A DNA stretch of 64,000 bases, from positions 248,001 through 312,000 of the forward strand of contig NZ_JBHSBI010000002.1 of the NCBI RefSeq assembly GCF_042650645.1, in the 5' to 3' direction. Position 1 is the first letter of the stretch. The number at the start of each line of letters is the position of its first letter. The position numbers and the translations under genes are program-made. Below, in pieces: positions 35,054-42,632 of this stretch. This stretch comes from Nonomuraea purpurea (GTDB taxonomy: Bacteria > Actinomycetota > Actinomycetes > Streptosporangiales > Streptosporangiaceae). The notes below the pieces were generated by a model that searched no databases, was not told the DNA's origin, and saw nothing but the letters and a program-made list of their open reading frames with translations.

Positions 35054-35700
35054 AGGCGCTCACCGTTCGCCAGCCGTGGGCCTTCGCCATCGCCCAGCTC
35101 GGCAAGAACGTCGAGAACCGCACCTGGTCGACCACACACCGGGGCCCGCTTGCGATCCACGCAGGAGCGGGCTGGGCCGGCGAAGAAGCGCAGTGCGACG
35201 TGGCGTTCAGGGCCCGCCGGGGATACGGCAGCGTTCTGCCGGCCCGCCAGCAGAAGTCCGCGGTCGTCGCCGTGGTCGACGTGGTGGGCGTCTGCCGGAT
35301 GTTGGACGGCGGCGCCTGTGACTGCGGGCCGTGGGCGATCCGGGGTCAGTCCCACTGGCGACTGGCGAATGTTCGCCCCCTCGCTCAGCCGGTGTCGTGC
35401 AATGGGCGCCTGAGCTTGTGGGACCTGCCCGCCGATGTGGAGACGGCGGTTCGCATGCAGCTCGACCCGCCTGTCCAGGCCATGGAGTTCTGCCCCTGGT
35501 GCCGCGGGCGGAAGCCCGCTGGCCACGTCTGTCCGGCGGGTGCGGTCGGCTGCACCACCAACCCGCCTGGCGGGGACTGCTGCGGCGTGTGCTCGCGATG
35601 CCAGCAGGCGCAGCTCGACGACTATGCCCGTCGCTCTATCGACGGCTCCCCATCCGACCTGATCAACCCCGAGGAGTTCCCCGATGACTCACGTCGATGA
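35050..35700 (+). CDS. ASCH-domain protein with cysteine-rich C-terminus
   Basis: A 216-residue protein. Residues 1-130 form an ASCH domain (ALTVRQPWAFAIAQLGKNVENRTW is split here; GPLAIHAGAGW and ...RGQSHWRLANVRPL follow). ASCH domains bind or act on RNA and modified bases. The last 75 residues carry four Cys pairs (CPWC, CPAG, CCGVC, CSRC) and may bind zinc. It is coupled to the HNH gene by ATGA. Confidence 0.8.
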   Translation: MKALTVRQPWAFAIAQLGKNVENRTWSTTHRGPLAIHAGAGWAGEEAQCDVAFRARRGYGSVLPARQQKSAVVAVVDVVGVCRMLDGGACDCGPWAIRGQSHWRLANVRPLAQPVSCNGRLSLWDLPADVETAVRMQLDPPVQAMEFCPWCRGRKPAGHVCPAGAVGCTTNPPGGDCCGVCSRCQQAQLDDYARRSIDGSPSDLINPEEFPDDSRR

Positions 35701-36109
35701 CCTGTACGAACCAGGAGACGACCGAGAGCCCGAACCGTGCGAGTGGTACCCGGCGCCTGAACCGGTGGACCTGGAAGAGGTCGAAGAGCTGGTCGCCAAG
35801 CGTGACGTGGTGCACGCGGACGTGAAGGAGCAGCGCGAGACGGAACGGCGACTCCTGGACGAGTTGCTGCCCGCGATGGCGGACGAGCTGGCGGAGGCCC
35901 GCCAGCGGATCGCCGAGTTCGAGGCGCTGGAGAAGCGCGAGGAGTGGGCGGTCACTGTGGGCGGTGCCGTGCCGCCGACCGGGCCCATCCAGGACGGCGA
36001 GTACGGCGAGGCCGCCCTCGACCTCGCGCGCAAGCACAAGGGGCAGGCGTGGCGTCGCTTCCTGACGGTCCACCCGTGGGAGCCGATCTCGCCTGAGGCC
36101 CCGTTCTGA
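35684..36109 (+). CDS. Coiled-coil phage protein
   Basis: A 141-residue acidic protein with a long heptad-like helix in the middle (VEELVAKRDVVHADVKEQRE onward). It overlaps the ASCH gene by 17 bases. No family recognised. A strong hairpin follows the stop. Confidence 0.68.
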   Translation: MTHVDDLYEPGDDREPEPCEWYPAPEPVDLEEVEELVAKRDVVHADVKEQRETERRLLDELLPAMADELAEARQRIAEFEALEKREEWAVTVGGAVPPTGPIQDGEYGEAALDLARKHKGQAWRRFLTVHPWEPISPEAPF

Positions 36110-36121
36110 CCCTCTGATCTT

Positions 36122-36147
36122 CCGCGCCCGCTCGGGGGCGGGCGCGG
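36122..36147 (+). terminator. GC-rich hairpin
   Basis: A perfect 10-bp stem CCGCGCCCGC/GCGGGCGCGG (36122-36131, 36138-36147) with a six-base loop, between two genes of the same strand. It ends or attenuates the first early transcript. Confidence 0.65.
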
Positions 36148-36178
36148 CACACAACCACATCACACTGAAAAGAGGATC

Positions 36179-36982
36179 ATGACCGCGTTCACACCGCGCG
36201 ACATGGAGAGAGAGCAGCGCGAAAAGCATCGCCAGGAGTGGGAGCACCACGTCTACGTGATTGAGTTCGCGAGCGCCACTGTGAAAGTCGGGCAGGCCAA
36301 GCAGGCGCACAAGCGCCTGTCCGAACACGCCAAGAGCGCGGCGCGACACGGCGATTCGGTGACCCGCTCGTGGTTCTCGGATCCGCACATCGGCTATCAA
36401 GAAAACGAGCGCGCGTTGATCGACTTCTGTGCCGAGCGCTGGCCGCGTACGACCGGGGTTGAGTACTTCCAGGGCGCCAACTTCGACTTGGTTATCCAGT
36501 ACGCGCTCGGGCTGCCGGTGGTTCGACTCACACCAGCCGAGTTGGACGGACTCGTTGCCAGAACCAAGGCCATGTACCGCTCGTCAGAAGAGCGTCTGTC
36601 ACGCTCAGCGGCTCGCGCTCGCCTGAACCAACTCGGGGACCGACTGGCGATTGTCGGGGCGCTCTACAACGACGCCAACGCCCCAGGGGCGCTGAGCATG
36701 GCACTCGATCTCGGCAAACAGATGATGGCCAACGCCATCATGCCGTGGTCGGAGACGGACCCGACCGTGGCGGAGCGCTACCTGATTGGGCGCGGGATCG
36801 CGCCCGCGGATGCCTGTCAGATGGCCAGGGCCTTCGAGATCGAGATGTGCGCGATCTACGCCTTCACGCGCGATGACGTCCCTACTGCGTTCGAAGACAT
36901 TGCCCGCCTGGCTGACGAGATCGTCCAGGCACTTCCGCTCGACCCTCCCGGCTGGCCTGAGCTTCCCCTGGAAGGTGCCTGA
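36179..36982 (+). CDS. GIY-YIG-like (T5orf172-type) protein
   Basis: A 267-residue protein. Residues 22-60 (HVYVIEFASATVKVGQAKQA, then HKRLSEH) match the beginning of the GIY-YIG fold as found in the T5orf172/Mug113 group, where YVIxx...VKVG replaces the GIY-YIG letters; the catalytic-type Arg/His are in the following KRLSEH. The rest is helical with an acidic C-terminus. DNA cleavage or binding is possible. AGAGGA precedes the ATG. Confidence 0.62.
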   Translation: MTAFTPRDMEREQREKHRQEWEHHVYVIEFASATVKVGQAKQAHKRLSEHAKSAARHGDSVTRSWFSDPHIGYQENERALIDFCAERWPRTTGVEYFQGANFDLVIQYALGLPVVRLTPAELDGLVARTKAMYRSSEERLSRSAARARLNQLGDRLAIVGALYNDANAPGALSMALDLGKQMMANAIMPWSETDPTVAERYLIGRGIAPADACQMARAFEIEMCAIYAFTRDDVPTAFEDIARLADEIVQALPLDPPGWPELPLEGA

Positions 36983-37452
36983 TGGCGGACAACCCGTTGA
37001 CCGCGTCGGAGACGGCAGTGCTCGCCGCGATCGAAACCGCCGGGCTGCGCGTCACCTCGGACACGCTGCCCGAGATCGTGGCTGGCCTATACCGGGCCGT
37101 CGGCGTCGAGCCGCCCATGCTGCTCGCCCGCCCAGCCTGGTGGAAATCCGCGAACCCCATCCGGGAGTGGACGGACAGCAACGCGTTGACCTTCACGCGC
37201 CGGTATGACCGCATCCGCGTCTTCACCAGAACAGGTGATGGTCTCAGCTCGGCCGACGCGCTCGGCGCAGCGGCGGTGCTGGCCGCCATGGCGCTGGAGG
37301 CCGCCGACGAGCCGTCCGCCGAGGCCGTTGAGGAGGTCGCCGAGGTGATCTACCAGTCCGGCGCCATCGACGACAGCGTTTCGGCCGCTGGCAGCGCGGA
37401 GACCATCGCCCGCGCCCTGCTCAAGGCTGGCATGGCTCTCCCCCCTTCCTGA
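36982..37452 (+). CDS. Phage protein of unknown function
   Basis: A 156-residue Ala-rich protein. Its start overlaps the previous stop (TGATG). No domain recognised. The alanine-rich C-terminal half (DALGAAAVLAAMALEAADEP) is helical. A hairpin lies after the stop. Confidence 0.68.
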   Translation: MADNPLTASETAVLAAIETAGLRVTSDTLPEIVAGLYRAVGVEPPMLLARPAWWKSANPIREWTDSNALTFTRRYDRIRVFTRTGDGLSSADALGAAAVLAAMALEAADEPSAEAVEEVAEVIYQSGAIDDSVSAAGSAETIARALLKAGMALPPS

Positions 37453-37460
37453 CCTTCCCC

Positions 37461-37488
37461 GCGCTTGCCCTCTGGGGCGGGCAAGCGC
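37461..37488 (+). terminator. Hairpin before a TTG-start gene
   Basis: A perfect 10-bp stem GCGCTTGCCC/GGGCAAGCGC (37461-37470, 37479-37488) and an eight-base loop, between the 36982 and 37528 genes. Confidence 0.6.
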
Positions 37489-37527
37489 ACCGCTCTACCC
37501 GAACTACTGCACCAACAGGAGATCAAC

Positions 37528-37989
37528 TTGAGCACCACCAGTAGCGTTTTCGACCAGCGTCTCGCCTACCGTCCCGCCGTCGTTGAGGCGTTCCGCCGCG
37601 TTGCCGAGCCGGAGATCCAGCGGGCCGCGAACGACATCACCCAGTGGCAGGAAGAGGTCAACCAGCTCCAGGCGAAGATCGCCGACGCGAAGACGTACAT
37701 CGCCGAGTTCCGGCAGGCGGTCCGCGACGTGGAAGCATCCGCCGACCTGCCGCCGCTCGCCGTCACTGAGGAGACGCCGTGCCGCACCTGCGGCCAGGCC
37801 GTCACCCAGCGGCCGGACGGCGGGTGGACACACGCCGGCAGGGAGCTGCTGGAGTACGGCGAGCGCTGCAACCCGAAGGACAAGGAGTCGCCGACGGCGG
37901 CCCCGGCGGGCCAGAACACGGCGGCGATGCTGCTGGCGCGGATCGAGACGGCTCACGACGACCTGGAGCGGGCTGGAGGTCACTCGTGA
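37528..37989 (+). CDS. Coiled-coil protein with CxxC, TTG start
   Basis: A 153-residue protein that is helical through residue 75 (VVEAFRRVAEPEIQRAANDI onward) and then has CRTCGQAVTQ with a later Cys, a possible zinc site. The start is TTG at 37528, supported by ACAGGAG seven bases upstream; the longer in-frame ATG lies inside the upstream hairpin. Its leader is nearly the same as the one before the gene at 43950. Confidence 0.7.
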   Translation: MSTTSSVFDQRLAYRPAVVEAFRRVAEPEIQRAANDITQWQEEVNQLQAKIADAKTYIAEFRQAVRDVEASADLPPLAVTEETPCRTCGQAVTQRPDGGWTHAGRELLEYGERCNPKDKESPTAAPAGQNTAAMLLARIETAHDDLERAGGHS

Positions 37990-38204
37990 GCGGGCTATTC
38001 GCCCGCCACAGGGGCCGCCGCTTCCGTCGCCGCTGGTCCTCTCACGGCTCCTTGACGGGCTGGTCTGGTCTGGCTCGCATCGTGCCGTCTGAGGACTTCA
38101 CCCGCCGCCGCTCCACTCCGCTGGCGCTCTGCCCGGTGAGCGACGACGTCATCCCCTTCGCCGCCGACTACCGGCACCCCTACTCCCCGAAGGACGCAGC
38201 ATGA
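37986..38204 (+). CDS. 72-residue basic protein
   Basis: GTG start in a GTGA overlap. The N-terminal 30 residues hold many Arg (FARHRGRRFRRRW), suggesting nucleic-acid binding. It is coupled to the next gene by ATGA. No family known. Confidence 0.6.
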   Translation: MSGLFARHRGRRFRRRWSSHGSLTGWSGLARIVPSEDFTRRRSTPLALCPVSDDVIPFAADYRHPYSPKDAA

Positions 38205-38704
38205 GCACCGAAACCCCCGAGACGCCCGTCGCGGCCACGCCCCCCACCGTCGAGCTGGTGGCCGACCTGCTGACCGAGGCCGACAACGACTACCACGACG
38301 GCTACTACTGGAAGCTCCACATGAGCTCGGTGGGCAACGTCGTCAGCATCGGCATCGAGGCGTTCGCGGACGACGGAGGCGACGGAGACTTCGACGAGGC
38401 GACGCTGCTGCCTGAGGTTCCCTTCCGCGCCGTGGTCGTCGGGGGCGACGAAACGCCGCTCGTCCTGAAGTGGCCCGCCGAGTTGGGTCTGTCCTGGGAC
38501 GACGGCGGAAAGCTGCTGACCTTCGACAACGGCATCATCCGCCTCAACCCGCGCGGCGTGGACGAGTGGGACCTGAGCCCGGAGGAGGCGCTTGAGCTGG
38601 CGGGCCAGCTCGCCGCGATGGCCGCTCTCGCTGCCCGCTCGGACGACCTCGAAGGCGTCGCGTTCGGTGGCACCGCCCTGCCTAAGACGGGCGGTGCGGA
38701 ATGA
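38201..38704 (+). CDS. Phage protein, possible paralogue of the 39162 product
   Basis: A 167-residue acidic protein. FRAVVVGGDETPLVLKWP near residue 77 resembles YRAVVVEGSETPVVW in the protein encoded at 39162, so the two may be related by duplication. No known domain. Overlaps of four bases on both sides. Confidence 0.7.
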   Translation: MSTETPETPVAATPPTVELVADLLTEADNDYHDGYYWKLHMSSVGNVVSIGIEAFADDGGDGDFDEATLLPEVPFRAVVVGGDETPLVLKWPAELGLSWDDGGKLLTFDNGIIRLNPRGVDEWDLSPEEALELAGQLAAMAALAARSDDLEGVAFGGTALPKTGGAE

Positions 38705-39165
38705 GCGACATCGCCCCCGAGAAGGTCGCCCACCTGAAGCACCTGCTCGCCTCTGTCGGAGACCTCCCGTGGTTCCTGGCGGACTGCGAGGGTGACATGC
38801 AGATCTGGCGCGAGTCCGCTCTCCAGCGCGTCAGTCGGGAGTGCTCCGGCGAGATCGTCGGCTACAGCACCCCCTCCTCGTACAAGCGCAACGACCTGGT
38901 CGCCGACTGGGATCTGGGCACCTGGGACGAGGGGGAGGACGAGGACGACGACGAGCGCCGCCGCATGGCGGAACTCATCGTGGAAGGCGTCAACATGCTG
39001 CCGCTCCTGATCGGCGAGGTGGAGCGGCTCCAGGCCCGCCTGGAGGCCACAGAGGCGGCCATGCGGCAGGCGCTGTCGGCACCCACGCGTATGGAGTCCG
39101 ATCACCTGCTTGGCCTGGTCCTCAGCGCATCTGAGGCCGCTCAGGCAGAGGAGCGTGCCCAGTGA
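38701..39165 (+). CDS. Phage protein with MSDIAPEKVA start
   Basis: A 154-residue protein with an acidic central stretch (EGEDEDDDERRR) and a helical end. Its first ten residues are close to those of the next product (MSEITPEKVA). Unknown function. Confidence 0.7.
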   Translation: MSDIAPEKVAHLKHLLASVGDLPWFLADCEGDMQIWRESALQRVSRECSGEIVGYSTPSSYKRNDLVADWDLGTWDEGEDEDDDERRRMAELIVEGVNMLPLLIGEVERLQARLEATEAAMRQALSAPTRMESDHLLGLVLSASEAAQAEERAQ

Positions 39166-39536
39166 GCGAGATCACCCCCGAGAAGGTCGCCGCCGCCGTC
39201 TGCTCGACCGTTGACGGGTGGCGGCACGACCTTCAGGCCGCCCTGTCTCTGGCCGCTGAGGGCAACGTCCTGCGCCTGGAGACCATCAGGTGGGTGGACG
39301 ACGAGCAGGGCACAGAGATCGTCCGCCACTACCGGGCGGTGGTCGTCGAGGGCTCCGAGACGCCGGTCGTCTGGGACCCGGACGCGCTGAGGGCGGCGAT
39401 CGTCGGCGAGGTCCACGCCTTCGCCGAGGCCGCATCGAACGCTCCCCGAGAGGCATTCCCTGACCATGTCGCCCGCCTGCGCGCCGCTCTGGTGGCTCTC
39501 GCCGGCGTGCCCGCCGCCAAGGAAGGTGCCCGATGA
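39162..39536 (+). CDS. Phage protein with MSEITPEKVA start
   Basis: A 124-residue protein. The N-terminus resembles that of the preceding product and the middle (RAVVVEGSETPVVW) resembles that of the 38201 product, so it looks like a chimera of its neighbours. GTG start with GTGA overlap. Confidence 0.7.
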   Translation: MSEITPEKVAAAVCSTVDGWRHDLQAALSLAAEGNVLRLETIRWVDDEQGTEIVRHYRAVVVEGSETPVVWDPDALRAAIVGEVHAFAEAASNAPREAFPDHVARLRAALVALAGVPAAKEGAR

Positions 39537-39811
39537 GCCTCTACACCATCCCCAACGCCCCCAGCTCGCCTGAAACCAGGCTGACCACGACCGGCTGGGA
39601 CTCCATCCGCGCGACGTTCTGGGCGCAGGTGTGGGAAGACGGGAAGCCCGGGAGTACACAGCCAGTGTTGGCGTGGCAGTGCGGCTCCCGGCATCGCGAG
39701 GTGCCGACCGTGGACGCCCTCCAGCAGGCACTCGCCGGCCAAGGGATTGCTCTCCCGGCGGGAGTCCGTACGGCGCTGTCTCAGGACCAGCGACGGGACG
39801 GCGCCCAGTGA
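39533..39811 (+). CDS. Phage protein of unknown function
   Basis: A 92-residue protein (SLYTIPNAPSSPETRL...). No recognised family. Four-base overlaps on both sides place it in the same translational chain. Confidence 0.65.
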   Translation: MSLYTIPNAPSSPETRLTTTGWDSIRATFWAQVWEDGKPGSTQPVLAWQCGSRHREVPTVDALQQALAGQGIALPAGVRTALSQDQRRDGAQ

Positions 39812-39882
39812 TCTCCCTCGACCGGCACACCCCGCGTCCCGCCGACGTGCTGGCCGCGATCCGGAAGGAGATCGGGTCGTGA
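39808..39882 (+). CDS. Possible 24-residue peptide gene
   Basis: A 75-base frame from GTG (GTGA overlap with the previous stop) to a TGA overlapping the next GTG start. The peptide begins MISLDRHTPR and reads PADVLAAIRKEIGS at the end, a plausible amphipathic helix. The double overlap suggests translation. Confidence 0.45.
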   Translation: MISLDRHTPRPADVLAAIRKEIGS

Positions 39883-40193
39883 GCCTCGAAAACTTGGCCG
39901 AGTGGGCCGCCTTCTGGAACGACGCCGCCAACGGCACCTTCCTGCTGACCATCGCCCTGGTCGTGCTCATCCTCATCGCCGTCGCGGTGGTGTGGGCGCG
40001 GGACAAGTTCCGCGAGGTCGACGGCCGAGCTCGCCGCCGGCGGGAGGAGCGGGAGGACCGCTACTCGCGCGCCCAGGTGGAGGAGCTCCTCCGCGACGGG
40101 CTCGCAGTCGAGGCCGACCGAGTCCCGACCGGCGACGTCCTGGACGGCATGGTCGACGACTGGACCACTGAACAGCGTAGGAGGGGGAGATGA
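39879..40193 (+). CDS. Small membrane protein
   Basis: A 104-residue protein with one predicted helix (TFLLTIALVVLILIAVAVVW, about 20-39) followed by a charged cytosolic tail. GTG start in a GTGA overlap. First of three consecutive small membrane protein genes. Confidence 0.72.
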   Translation: MSLENLAEWAAFWNDAANGTFLLTIALVVLILIAVAVVWARDKFREVDGRARRRREEREDRYSRAQVEELLRDGLAVEADRVPTGDVLDGMVDDWTTEQRRRGR

Positions 40194-40360
40194 TCGTCGC
40201 CGGAATCGCCCTCCTTGGGATCGTTCTGACTGCGCTGGTCGCACTCATGGTTGACGCCATGGGCTGGAAGGGCGCCCTCTCCACGTGGAGCCTCGCACTT
40301 CTCATGACCGCGCTCATCGTCGGCGGTCTCCTCCTGATCGAGGCAGGGATGACGTCGTGA
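40190..40360 (+). CDS. 56-residue two-helix membrane protein
   Basis: An ATGA-coupled gene. Two hydrophobic stretches, IAGIALLGIVLTALVALM-like near residues 2-20 and LALLMTALIVGGLLLI near 36-51, separated by a short loop, give a small two-helix membrane protein, as found in holins and other phage membrane peptides. Too far from a lysis cassette to call a holin. Confidence 0.65.
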   Translation: MIVAGIALLGIVLTALVALMVDAMGWKGALSTWSLALLMTALIVGGLLLIEAGMTS

Positions 40361-40587
40361 TGTTTGAGCTCCTGAAGAACGTCCTCGCTGTCATCGGCCT
40401 GCTGTCCGTGGCCGCGTTCGGGGCACTCGTGGGCTGGGTCCTGATCGACGGCCTGAACGACTGGTGGGCGCGGCGTGACCGCCGCCGGCGCGAGCTCGCA
40501 GCCCAGAAGCAGCAACTCGACACCGACATCACAGCGTTCGAGTTGCTGACGTCCCGTGACGTGGCCGGAGGCGACGATGCCCTCTGA
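40360..40587 (+). CDS. Small single-helix membrane protein
   Basis: A 75-residue protein, starting in a TGATG overlap. A membrane helix (VLAVIGLLSVAAFGALVGWV, about 8-27) is followed by a basic patch (RRDRRRRELAAQKQ) and an acidic end. Third of the membrane trio at 39879-40587; together they may form a membrane complex. Confidence 0.7.
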   Translation: MFELLKNVLAVIGLLSVAAFGALVGWVLIDGLNDWWARRDRRRRELAAQKQQLDTDITAFELLTSRDVAGGDDAL

Positions 40588-40798
40588 TCTCTCCGCGGAT
40601 CTGACACGCATCAAGGCCCACATCCCGTGCCTGGAGGCGGCTGTGTCTGCTGCTCCTACCGCTGCCGGTCGTGCTGCCGCACGGGTGGAGCTGGCTTTGT
40701 GGCGGATGGCGTCGGAGCTCGCCGAACACGACCAATCCGCCGCCCGCGCCACCGGCGGCGACCCCACAAGCAACGAGGAGGTGAACCATGGCCACTGA
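40577..40798 (+). CDS. Phage protein of unknown function
   Basis: A 73-residue helical protein (SADLTRIKAHIPCLEAAVSA). It overlaps both neighbours by about 11 bases. No family recognised. Confidence 0.62.
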   Translation: MPSDLSADLTRIKAHIPCLEAAVSAAPTAAGRAAARVELALWRMASELAEHDQSAARATGGDPTSNEEVNHGH

Positions 40799-41432
40799 AC
40801 ACATGATCGCTATCGCGTGCAAGACGGATGAGGACTTCGCCAAGCCCGGCATGTCCAACTCACCGCTCTACTCTGACGACCTCGCCGAAGAGGCCAACCC
40901 CGCTCTGGCGGGTCCCGCCGGCCGGTGGCTGCGCAGGAAGCGTCCTGACGGCTGGGAGACCATCCTCGCCGCCCTCGACCTGCCCGAGGGCGGCCCGCTC
41001 ACCCCGTGGGATGACGACCTCGAAACGCTGGCGACCTGCCTTGCAGAGGCTCGCCAGGACCAAGAGGCGGTGGAGGTCGCCGCGGAACTCGAAGAGATCA
41101 CGGCGGTGCCTGAACCGGTCCCGGTGCCACGCGCGCCTCGTAGGAGCACCCACAAGCCCGAGTGGAGTTGGCAGGACGACGCTCAGTGCCGCGGCGAAGA
41201 CCTCGTGTTGTTCTTCGGCCCTGACGGCGAACGTCAGCCTGAGAGAGACATCCGCGAGCGGAAGGCGAAAGCCGTCTGCTCTCAGTGCCTCGTCCGCATC
41301 GAGTGCCTGAACTACGCGCTGTCCCAACCCGAGAAGTACGGCACATGGGGCGGCCTCAACGAGGACGAGCGCGCCTCTGAGCGTCGTCGTCGCATGCGCC
41401 GCGCGGCCACCGTCGGCGTTCCCGCCGCCTAA
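40788..41432 (+). CDS. WhiB-family regulator with long N-terminal extension
   Basis: A 214-residue protein whose C-terminal third is a WhiB domain: cysteines 134, 164, 167 and 173 for a 4Fe-4S cluster, GTWGG at 185-189, and a basic ERRRRMRR tail for DNA contact. WhiB proteins are actinobacterial regulators that bind the sigma factor; phage copies can block or mimic host ones. The roughly 130 extra N-terminal residues are unusual, since the family is normally about 80-130 residues in all. ATG start overlaps the previous gene. Confidence 0.88.
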   Translation: MATEHMIAIACKTDEDFAKPGMSNSPLYSDDLAEEANPALAGPAGRWLRRKRPDGWETILAALDLPEGGPLTPWDDDLETLATCLAEARQDQEAVEVAAELEEITAVPEPVPVPRAPRRSTHKPEWSWQDDAQCRGEDLVLFFGPDGERQPERDIRERKAKAVCSQCLVRIECLNYALSQPEKYGTWGGLNEDERASERRRRMRRAATVGVPAA

Positions 41433-41464
41433 ATCGAAACCCTCACAGATCAAGGACATGTGAC

Positions 41465-41863
41465 ATGGGATCACGAAACCCGCAGGACTACAGCCCGGAA
41501 GAGTTCGACGCCGTCGTCGCGATGATCCAGGGCGATGCAGAGCTCCGCAAAGACATCGAGGCGATCACCGGCCAGGCCGTGGCGGGCAAGTCGCCGCGGG
41601 AGCTGTTCGAGCTGTTCCGCACCATCCAGCACACGACCGAGGTTCAGGCCGTGGTCGTGAACTACGGCCGGGCCCGGCGGGCGGTGCGGGACACCCGCGC
41701 TCAGCTGGAAGCGGACGCCTCGGCTGAGGAGGCGCTGACGCTGGCCCGTAAGGAGATCGAGCGGCTGGAGGCGTCCAACGACGCCCTCAAGCGCAAGAAC
41801 CAGGCGCTCGCCGCCAGCCAGGGCGCCACTCCGCTGCCTCGCGTCGCTGGGGGGAGGGCCTGA
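41465..41863 (+). CDS. Coiled-coil phage protein
   Basis: A 132-residue protein with a helical second half (EALTLARKEIERLEASNDAL). It begins a gene pair with the 41863 product; its stop overlaps the next start by one base. Unknown function. Confidence 0.68.
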   Translation: MGSRNPQDYSPEEFDAVVAMIQGDAELRKDIEAITGQAVAGKSPRELFELFRTIQHTTEVQAVVVNYGRARRAVRDTRAQLEADASAEEALTLARKEIERLEASNDALKRKNQALAASQGATPLPRVAGGRA

Positions 41864-42600
41864 TGGGCGCCGTCGACATCTTCGGAACCAAGAGCAACGT
41901 GGCCGTGTACCGGGTGCGGCTGCAGGTCCTCGACAAGATCGTGGGCGGGGTGCCGTCCTCCGAGTCCGTCATCAAGGGCTGGCTGAAGTCGCGCATGGAA
42001 GTCGGCGACCGGGACCTTCAGGAGCTCACTCAGAAGACGCTGCTGGAGCGGTTCCCGGACCGGCAGCCGACCGCGGACGAGCTCGCCGACGCGCTTCTGG
42101 AGTCGGACGCGGCGCCGTCCATCAACGGGTTCAAGCGCATCCCCGAAACGGGAGAGCTCGCTTATGAGGGCCGGTGCATGAAGGCCGCCCTCAAGGAGTG
42201 GGCGAACTCCGCCTACCCCGGCACCGACTGGGACGGCAAAACCGCCGCCGACACGACCGTGGGCCGGCCGCTGCCGAAGGGCTTCCGCAAGGGGCTCATG
42301 GCGACGATCTCCGAGCGGGCGTTCGTCGTGGAGACGTTCATCGGGCTCGGCGTGAAGGAGCCCACGGGGGTGGAGGAACGCATCAAGCACGTCATGACCC
42401 CGCAAGGGCCGCGCTCGTCGATCAACCGCGTCGAGTTCGTGCAGTCCCCGCTGCTGGAGTTCGAGCTGAAGGTCCACGACGACTTCCTCAAACCGGAGGC
42501 GTGGGGCCGCATCTGGGAGCGCGGCGAAGACATCGGCATCGGCTCCGACCGCGGCCGGTCGGACGGCAAGTTCGAGCTGCTCGCGTTCGACCGCCAGTAA
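41863..42600 (+). CDS. Conserved-looking phage protein of 245 residues
   Basis: A well-formed mixed alpha/beta protein. Stretches such as INGFKRIPETGELAYEGRCM, PTGVEERIKHVMTPQGPRSS and SRFEFVQSP-like RVEFVQSPLLEFELKV look globular, but match no family I know. It precedes a hairpin that should end this transcript. With 41465 it follows WhiB and may depend on it. Confidence 0.72.
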   Translation: MGAVDIFGTKSNVAVYRVRLQVLDKIVGGVPSSESVIKGWLKSRMEVGDRDLQELTQKTLLERFPDRQPTADELADALLESDAAPSINGFKRIPETGELAYEGRCMKAALKEWANSAYPGTDWDGKTAADTTVGRPLPKGFRKGLMATISERAFVVETFIGLGVKEPTGVEERIKHVMTPQGPRSSINRVEFVQSPLLEFELKVHDDFLKPEAWGRIWERGEDIGIGSDRGRSDGKFELLAFDRQ

Positions 42601-42607
42601 CGACAGC

Positions 42608-42632
42608 GGGCCCCGGCAAAACGCCGGGGCCC
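42608..42632 (+). terminator. Strong intrinsic-terminator-like hairpin
   Basis: A perfect 10-bp stem GGGCCCCGGC/GCCGGGGCCC (42608-42617, 42623-42632) with loop AAAAC, eight bases after the stop at 42600. It marks the end of the first early block. Confidence 0.75.

Noticed and set aside
39879..40587. Holin/lysis genes among the small membrane proteins
   Set aside because: No endolysin gene adjoins them and they lie in the early region, so they are described only as membrane proteins.
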